NCBI GenBank assembly: GCA_963693305.1
Contig: OY855911.1
Span: 27,794,939-27,858,938 of the forward strand
DNA from: Meandrina meandrites
Lineage: Eukaryota; Cnidaria; Anthozoa; Scleractinia; Meandrinidae
Direction: 5' to 3'
DNA: 64,000 nt
The position numbers and the translations under genes were made by a program. Under the pieces are notes generated by a model, which saw only the letters and a list, made by a program, of their open reading frames with translations, had not been told where the DNA came from and made no database searches. Positions 59,101 through 64,000 of this stretch are shown one piece after another. The first letter of the stretch is position 1, and each line of letters begins with the position of its first letter.

Positions 59101-62100
59101 TCTTGACGAGCAAAGGGGGAAAGAGAGACTATTCACAGTCTAAGATGTGTGATGTGGTTAGGTTTCCTTCTCACTCATTTCGTGGTTTTTATTCTCCAGG
59201 GAGTCCAGGGCGAGTTGGTAGCCCACCACGTGACCGCCGGGCGCACGAGCCGGAGAAAATACCGCGTGAGGTTGAGGAAGAACGCAGGCGCCGATCAGAT
59301 GACGAAGAGGAAGAATGGGAGTACGAGGAGGACATGGGAGAGGAGAGGGATAAGATCCCACGACAAGGGGAGAGGTAACGCGTTTACATGTATTAAAAAC
59401 TACTTGCATTTCCTTTATATTCTCGTTCATTTTCGCGCGTACTTAATTTCACGAAAAGTCGGCAGCTGAATTTTGCGAGATTGCAATTATAGCAAAAGTG
59501 TATTGGGGTAGGGGAGGGGGATGGAAAAGGACAAACAAATAAAATCGCAAGGCTTGTACGACGGAAATGAAGATAGACAGGCTTTTTCAATGGCCAGCAG
59601 TACTAGTCTTCTACAGAGAAGTATGTTGATTTGAAAAGGACTTTACCCTACCTGGCCTTCAGTTAATCTTATCGTTGCTATTTTCCTCGATCAACAGAAA
59701 GCGACCCAGAGAAACCGGTTCGTCGGCTTCGACAATCGAGTCGCCAGTAGGAGGGAAAAGGCGTCGAAGTGCCGACACACCGGAGACGGAGGAAGCGCCC
59801 ATGAGAGACACGCCGGAAGGTGGCGATAAAGGTGACGAACAGGAAGTACTAGCTGGTACCACAGGTACACCAGTAAAACAAACCACGAAACTCAAAAAGA
59901 AGAAAGTCGGTAAAAAGGAAGGGAAATCGCCGAAACCCGACGGTGAAGCGAATCTCGAAGCTCAAGTGCCTCAAGAGTCGCCTACAGAATCTGAAGAAAT
60001 GTTGGAAGGCGAGAGGCCAGCCAAAACGGAGAAAAAACATAAGAAAGAGAAAGGAAAAATCAAAGAAAAAGTTACAAAAAAGAAAAAGAAAATTACTGCA
60101 GCAGTAACGGAAGAACCCGAAGTAGTTCCGGAATTGGCAGAAGAGCCAACGAACGTGACCGAAGAGAGTGGCGCCACTTCGTCGGAAAATCTCGGGGAAG
60201 TGACGCAACCATCCGAAGAGGAACCGGTTCCTAAGGTGGCAAAGAAACGCCGACACCCAGGAGCTCCCGAAGGAGAGGAAACGAAGGTGAAGGGAGGAGA
60301 TAAACCACCGAAGAAAAAGAAAAAGAAGAAACATCAGCCCGAGGTTGTCGTACAACCATGGGCCGACCTCGAAGGTGAGGACGAGGAAACAACTGCGGAT
60401 AAATCTGAAAATATCGAACGTCAGGACAGCGAGAACGGTGGACAGCTTGCACAAGCGAATGAAAACCACGACACGAAATCTTCTGATGTAGTTGCAGACG
60501 AAAGGGACGAAACGCAGGATTCTTCTAGAGTCGAGGAGCCGGTTGCGGTGTTTAGTGACTGGAGCGACGATAGCCCGATCGGAGATGACAACTGGTCCGA
60601 CATAAACGAACCGGAGATTTCCGAGGACAAGCCGAAGACCGACGACAAAGAGCACGAGACTGTAGCTTCCCCTGTCCCGCCATCCTACGATGATGTTTAC
60701 GACCCGATTAGTGACGACGAACTTGACGCGATGTTGGGGGACGAAGACGAAGAGGGCGTGACAGGGGTTTCCGAAAGCAAAGGTTCTGCAAGCGCCCCTA
60801 TGGCAGTCGAAGAGGTCGATTGGAGTGCGTTAGTCTCCGCGCAAAGCACTTTGGATAAAACAGGTATTGAGATCTGTCTTATTATTCATTCCCTTTCGCA
60901 TCCTGTTTCATTGATTCGTTCGTTCGTTCGTTCGTTCGTTCGTTCGTTCGTTCGTTCGTTCGTTCGTTCGTTCGTTCGTTCGTTCGTTCGTTCGTTCGTT
61001 CGTTCGTTCGTTCGTTCGTTCGTTCGTTCGTTCGTTCGTTCGTTCGTTCGTTCGTTCGTTCGTTCGTTCGTTCGTTCGTTCGTTCGTTCGTTCGTTCGTT
61101 CGTTCGTTCGTTCGTTCGTTCGTGTGCGTGCGTTCTTCCGTCGGTCCATCCTCCGTCCGTTCGTTCGTCCGTCAAAAAAAAGGCATGTACAGCACTGATT
61201 AAGTATAACCGTAATTTTTTGGCGTCTCGTATTACAGTTTCTTACTGTATCTTTTTGTAACGTTCTCTTACCAGCTTCTTACGCCTTTAACAATTACAAT
61301 ATTCACGGCAACCTAAAACAAAAAAGACAGCTGGGTTTTTGTTTTTGACCACTGTGGATTGGTGGACTTTTGTTTGGATAAGCAATTAGAAGTCTCGCCG
61401 GGTTTAACCCATAATTTTAGGTGAAGTCACCGCCTTTGTCCGCTCGTTACATGATTCAAGTCTGAATGCTAATGCCTTTTTTCCGGTTTTTAGGGGAAGA
61501 GCCTGGGTCTCACTTAAAGCGGTTTAAACCTGGTCACGTGTTCTCGCGGATTGGAATCTCTTCTTCACTTGCTGGTCCGCGGCTTACAAAACTGGTGCAA
61601 CAAGCATGCGCGGAGATAGCGAAGGATAAACCCTCGGGGGTACAGACAGTAGATTCTTGTGACGTAGAGGACACTGACGAATCGCAAGTGGTTAACAGTG
61701 TCGGTGCGCTAATGGCAGGCGCGGCTGCAAAAGCGCGGGAAAAGGAACTGTTGTTTTCGAACGTGGGGCCGTGTAGACGGGCGCTGTGTGCCCGCAGAGA
61801 TCTGGCGATGAGAAAGCGGCTTAGAAGGCTAACGGGAAAGGTATGTCGAGGCTTCATTGTTGGTTTATCAATAACACATTTGTTATTGTGAAATTGCGCC
61901 ATTGATGTCAATCACTTAAAAAAGAGTAGCATTTGTTTGTAAGTCAGTCAAGCATTACAAAAGCGTGCAATGTTTTGGTGCGTGGCTACTTTATCAGTTG
62001 AGGGGACCACGTTTTTTTGCTGGTTTGAGGCGGCCGTTTACGTTTGGAAGTCGCTAAGCAACTGCTCGCGCCATTAAAGGCGTGACAACTTTCGTAACAC

Positions 62101-62540
62101 TCTCGAGCGCTCACGTTATTTCTAGATTGGTTATCCCATGAATGCCTCAACGAAGATTTGCTGAAATTGGAATCCCCACCCCACCCCAACCCCCCGACTG
62201 CTGTGTCCGCCTCCAAGAATAACTTCGTACAAAGATGTCCAACGTTGGCATGCAGGAGAATTGCCCTGATGATTCACAGAACTCTCATTACCAAAGTAAA
62301 AGAAAGGTATAATAGTCGGACTGTAAAATGGAATATTAAGTGGAATTATTTATTTGCTGTTTTTGTTTGCTTCTTTGATAGGTTGGCCTTTTCCAAACCC
62401 CACCTTCGGCCCCAGTCGACAACGAACTTTATTCGATGAGCGTGGCCTTGTACAAACATGAACATCCCTCCACGGACTCCTCTGTTACGAAGTTAATCCC
62501 CTCCAGGGTGGGGACAGTTCTCACCACAGTGAATTCTTAA
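50115..62540 (+). CDS. ZC3H13: Zinc finger CCCH domain-containing protein 13 (m6A writer complex)
   Basis: Eleven exons: 50115-50252, 50862-51025, 52884-52897, 53744-53923, 54464-56567, 57035-57426, 58410-58628, 59200-59374, 59698-60863, 61494-61840 and 62382-62540. They sum to 5058 bases (1685 residues plus stop), close to the length of the human protein. The N-terminus carries RRSVFDRLGPGTSE and one CCCH finger (C59-X8-C-X5-C-X3-H; CRNWLRDGRCQFGRNCKFLH). A long RE/RD/RS-rich disordered middle follows, then RGG-like repeats in exon 6. The conserved C-terminal blocks FSDWSDD, YDPISDDELDAML, VDWSALV, FKPGHVFSRIGISSSLAG, LFSNVGPCRRALCARRD and PVDNELYSMSVALYK complete it. In animals this protein (Flacc/Xio in flies) anchors the WTAP-VIRMA-METTL3 methylation machinery in the nucleus. 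Confidence 0.95.
50661..50762. mobile_element. Hairpin MITE in ZC3H13 intron 1
   Basis: The outer arms GTTGTGGTTCAATTTTA and TAAAATTGAACCACAAC enclose a second imperfect inverted pair around ATTTTCCATT. Confidence 0.75.
51041..51170. mobile_element. Hairpin MITE just after ZC3H13 exon 2
   Basis: The inverted pairs are TATGTTGC/GCAACATA, GTTAATTTT/AAAATTAAC and TTATTCTTCCTTTGTTTTT/AAAAACAAAGGAAGAATAA. The element begins 15 bases after the exon 2 donor. Confidence 0.75.
51292..51515 (+). mobile_element. tRNA-derived SINE (family 2) in ZC3H13 intron 2
   Basis: The head has GGATAGCACAGTGGTGAGAG as A-box region and GGGTTGGATTTC as B box. The body has TGTTGTTGGTTCTCGTCCCC and CCCTCCACAAAAACCAACAC and ends in TCTAAATTCCAATTCC. 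Confidence 0.8.
52884..52897 (+). other. ZC3H13: Predicted 14-base microexon of ZC3H13
   Basis: Exon 2 ends in phase 2 and the next clear exon starts in phase 1, so an exon of length 3n+2 must lie between them. ATCAGATGAAAGAG is preceded by TGTATACAG and followed by GTATGG, has exactly that length, and encodes (R)SDER. The frame closes without a stop. Confirmation needs transcripts. Confidence 0.6.
52988..53131. mobile_element. Hairpin element in ZC3H13 intron 3
   Basis: The left arm (TATCAAACAC, GAGTGTTTCATCACATTTCC, AAACAC) and the right arm (GTGTTTGGAAATGTGATGGA, ACACTC, GTGTTTGATA) are inverted copies. A solo arm lies in TOMM70 intron 4. Confidence 0.75.
57760..58195. repeat. ATAAACGCCGG-type repeat in ZC3H13 intron 6
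   Basis: TATAAACGCCGGGTC, AATAGACGCCAGGGTTTGAT, TATAAACGCCGACTTCAAAT and AATAAACGCCGGATC recur in both parts of the stretch. They are probably the two ends of a decayed transposon whose borders I could not fix. Confidence 0.5.
58238..58350 (-). mobile_element. tRNA-like SINE fragment (family 3) in ZC3H13 intron 6
   Basis: On the minus strand an A-box-like GTGGCCAAGTAGATAGGGCG and a B-box-like GAGTTCAAGTACTCGG lie about 75 bases apart. No body typical of families 1 or 2 follows. Confidence 0.45.
60915..61122. repeat. (TTCG)52 microsatellite beside ZC3H13 exon 9
   Basis: The tract has 208 bases of apparently perfect TTCG. It starts 51 bases after the exon 9 donor (60864). The exon 9 frame stays open through it, encoding SFVR repeats, and stops only at 61198. 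Confidence 0.95.
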
Positions 62541-64000
62541 GATCATCTCTCGTATTCTTTGTCTATCTACTGCCGTTAGGTAGTACAGTAGTGTATTGTT
62601 TTTACCATTAAAGATAGCTCAACTATGACCAAACCTGGCTCCACTCTTTGTTGTATACAATCTTCGTCTCTGAGCAACACACTGATTGCTCAAAGTACTT
62701 GCGTCTTTCTTGCAGACACATCAGCTTCGCGCAAATCTCAGAATGTGGAATCGTTGTTCTCGCTCCTGTTATATCACGACTTACGTTTTGCTATTTTAAC
62801 CGACCTCTTCTTCTGCACAGAGACTCGGATTTTTGGCTTGTCACGCAGTTTTGTGTCGTCACACAACCTCAGGGCTACTTGGTGTGAAAAATTAGGACGA
62901 CCGCAAACCAAATCAAGTAAATAGAATCAACGGTAATGAAAAACCAGCAACGAAAAAAAACGACTAGAGAATTTGTTTTTATTTCGGACAGTCAAGCCGT
63001 CCTTCTTCGGGTTTATTTATTTTTTTTGCAGCACGGGAATATCCCAGTTGGCCGAAATATCCGAAAATATAAAAAGGAAAGGGATGATTGATGTGAGCTT
63101 CTAGGTCTCAATTTTCTGAAATTTTTATTTGTGGTTAAAAGTATCGAAAGCGCTGGCTTGTACGTTTGATTTTACGTTTTTCTGTCTTTAGCTCTATTTT
63201 TTGGCCGACTGCAATTTTTCCGCGCTGCGTACATAGTTTTACCGCACGTGCCAGACGAGATCAGACTAGTGTGCCCGAACTGCCACCAATGCTTCGCATA
63301 GGTTAACAAGCCACTATTTTCGATTCCTCTGATCACTCCAAGTAAAAATTCCCCGGTAGATCTTGAAATATATTTCTTTCTGACATCCGAAAATGATTTC
63401 CCGACTTTTTTTTTTTGGTTCTCTATGGTAAATGGCTCGGGAGTTACTGTTGGCCAACTGGGCACAATAATACAAAGAATTTTTTTTTTCTCAATAAGGT
63501 GCCTTCATTCGCAGAGCGGCCGTTTGGAAATGGTTTGGAAAGACTCGTTTCCCAGGGGCTCTTGCCACTTTTGTAAAAAACTTTCGCCGCGCGCTACGTA
63601 CGTTTTCTGCCCGGTTTACTTCATTTCACCCCGACTAACTGCCCCTGGGTCTCCGAGGATGAGCTGATAATCGAGCCAGTGTCATTACCTTCATGCTTTC
63701 TGCTGCGCAACGCCCATTCAGCGGAATCTAGTCCTTTACCTCGAAACCCCAATCCCCACCCCCTCTCTCTCTCCCTTCACTCTCGAAAACACCGAAATTA
63801 CCGTAAATACCGAAGCATGCATAGTTCATGTCTGGTCTGAAATGGGGTACCGATTTTTGGGTGAGAATAGAGTAGGGGAAATCGCACATTTTGGGCAAAC
63901 AAAAACAAAATATAATAAATAATTCGGAGCGGTGGGAGGCGGAATCGTAACATCCCTACACCCCTAGCACTAAAGTTTTATGGCGAAATCGTTTACGAGA
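62541..64000. other. ZC3H13 3' flank and downstream intergenic DNA
   Basis: A likely polyadenylation signal ATTAAA lies at 62607-62612, 67 bases past the stop. Open frames at 63172-63465 (minus) and 63425-63667 (plus) overlap and show no recognisable domain, so no gene is called. A small low-complexity ACCCC/CTCTCT stretch lies near 63750. Confidence 0.55.
62968..63013 (-). repeat. Decayed hammerhead-like end of a Penelope-like element
   Basis: The minus strand has CCGAAGA, a stem (GGACGG...CTGTCC) and GAAA in the same order as the motif at 16771-16815. The core U of CTGA is replaced by C, and stem I does not pair, so it is presumably inactive. No coding part of the element is next to it. 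Confidence 0.5.

Noticed and set aside
59849..60655. 268-residue open frame on the minus strand
   Set aside because: It lies entirely antisense to ZC3H13 exon 9. It is Phe/Leu/Arg-rich as expected for the complement of Lys/Glu-rich codons, and has no recognisable domain.
60882..61175. Minus-strand frames encoding NERT repeats
   Set aside because: They are translations of the (TTCG)n microsatellite, which has no stop in any frame.
63172..63667. Overlapping frames at the right end of the window
   Set aside because: No domain or splice structure is visible; a gene continuing beyond the window cannot be excluded.

Overview
This is a gene-sparse, repeat-rich animal nuclear window with split genes, GT-AG introns, tRNA-derived SINEs, MITEs and a Penelope-like element. 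The protein families and the SINE types point to an anthozoan cnidarian, most likely a stony coral. That assignment is an inference from sequence character, not from a database match.

Region 1 (1-15.1 kb) is a tandem segmental duplication on the minus strand. Two units (A about 65-6800, B about 6870-14860) each carry a five-exon gene for a secreted PAN/Apple - fibrinogen-like segment - EGF - F5/8 type C (discoidin) protein. A third unit starts at about 14886 and soon loses similarity. Unit A has an 883-bp transposon in one intron, with an 8-bp target duplication. Unit B has a 3,024-bp fold-back element in another intron, and unit A supplies the empty site for it.

Region 2 (15-21 kb) is a repeat graveyard. 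It holds hairpin MITEs, a Penelope-like element with a GIY-YIG domain and a hammerhead-ribozyme motif (itself split by a later insertion), a SINE interrupted by a palindromic MITE, and microsatellites.

Region 3 (21.4-31.4 kb, plus strand) is a complete nine-exon amyloid precursor protein (APP) homologue of 573 residues. It has the E1 growth-factor-like and copper-binding subdomains, E2, an acidic linker, a transmembrane helix and the cytoplasmic YENPTY motif. The Cys-Cys loop that binds heparin in vertebrate APP is missing.

Region 4 (31.4-40.8 kb) has no host gene that I can support. It contains a TTAA-flanked element of 2.8 kb and decayed Harbinger Myb-helper and transposase fragments.

Region 5 (40.9-62.5 kb) is a head-to-head pair. 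TOMM70 (minus, 13 exons, 571 residues) is the mitochondrial import receptor. ZC3H13 (plus, 11 exons, 1685 residues) is the CCCH-finger subunit of the m6A writer complex. Their start codons lie 251 bp apart, so they probably share a promoter. For these two genes and for APP the predicted exons sum to an intact frame. The three genes act in unrelated processes: membrane signalling and adhesion, mitochondrial import, and RNA methylation.

The last 1.4 kb holds a ZC3H13 polyadenylation signal, a decayed ribozyme-like motif and no recognisable gene.
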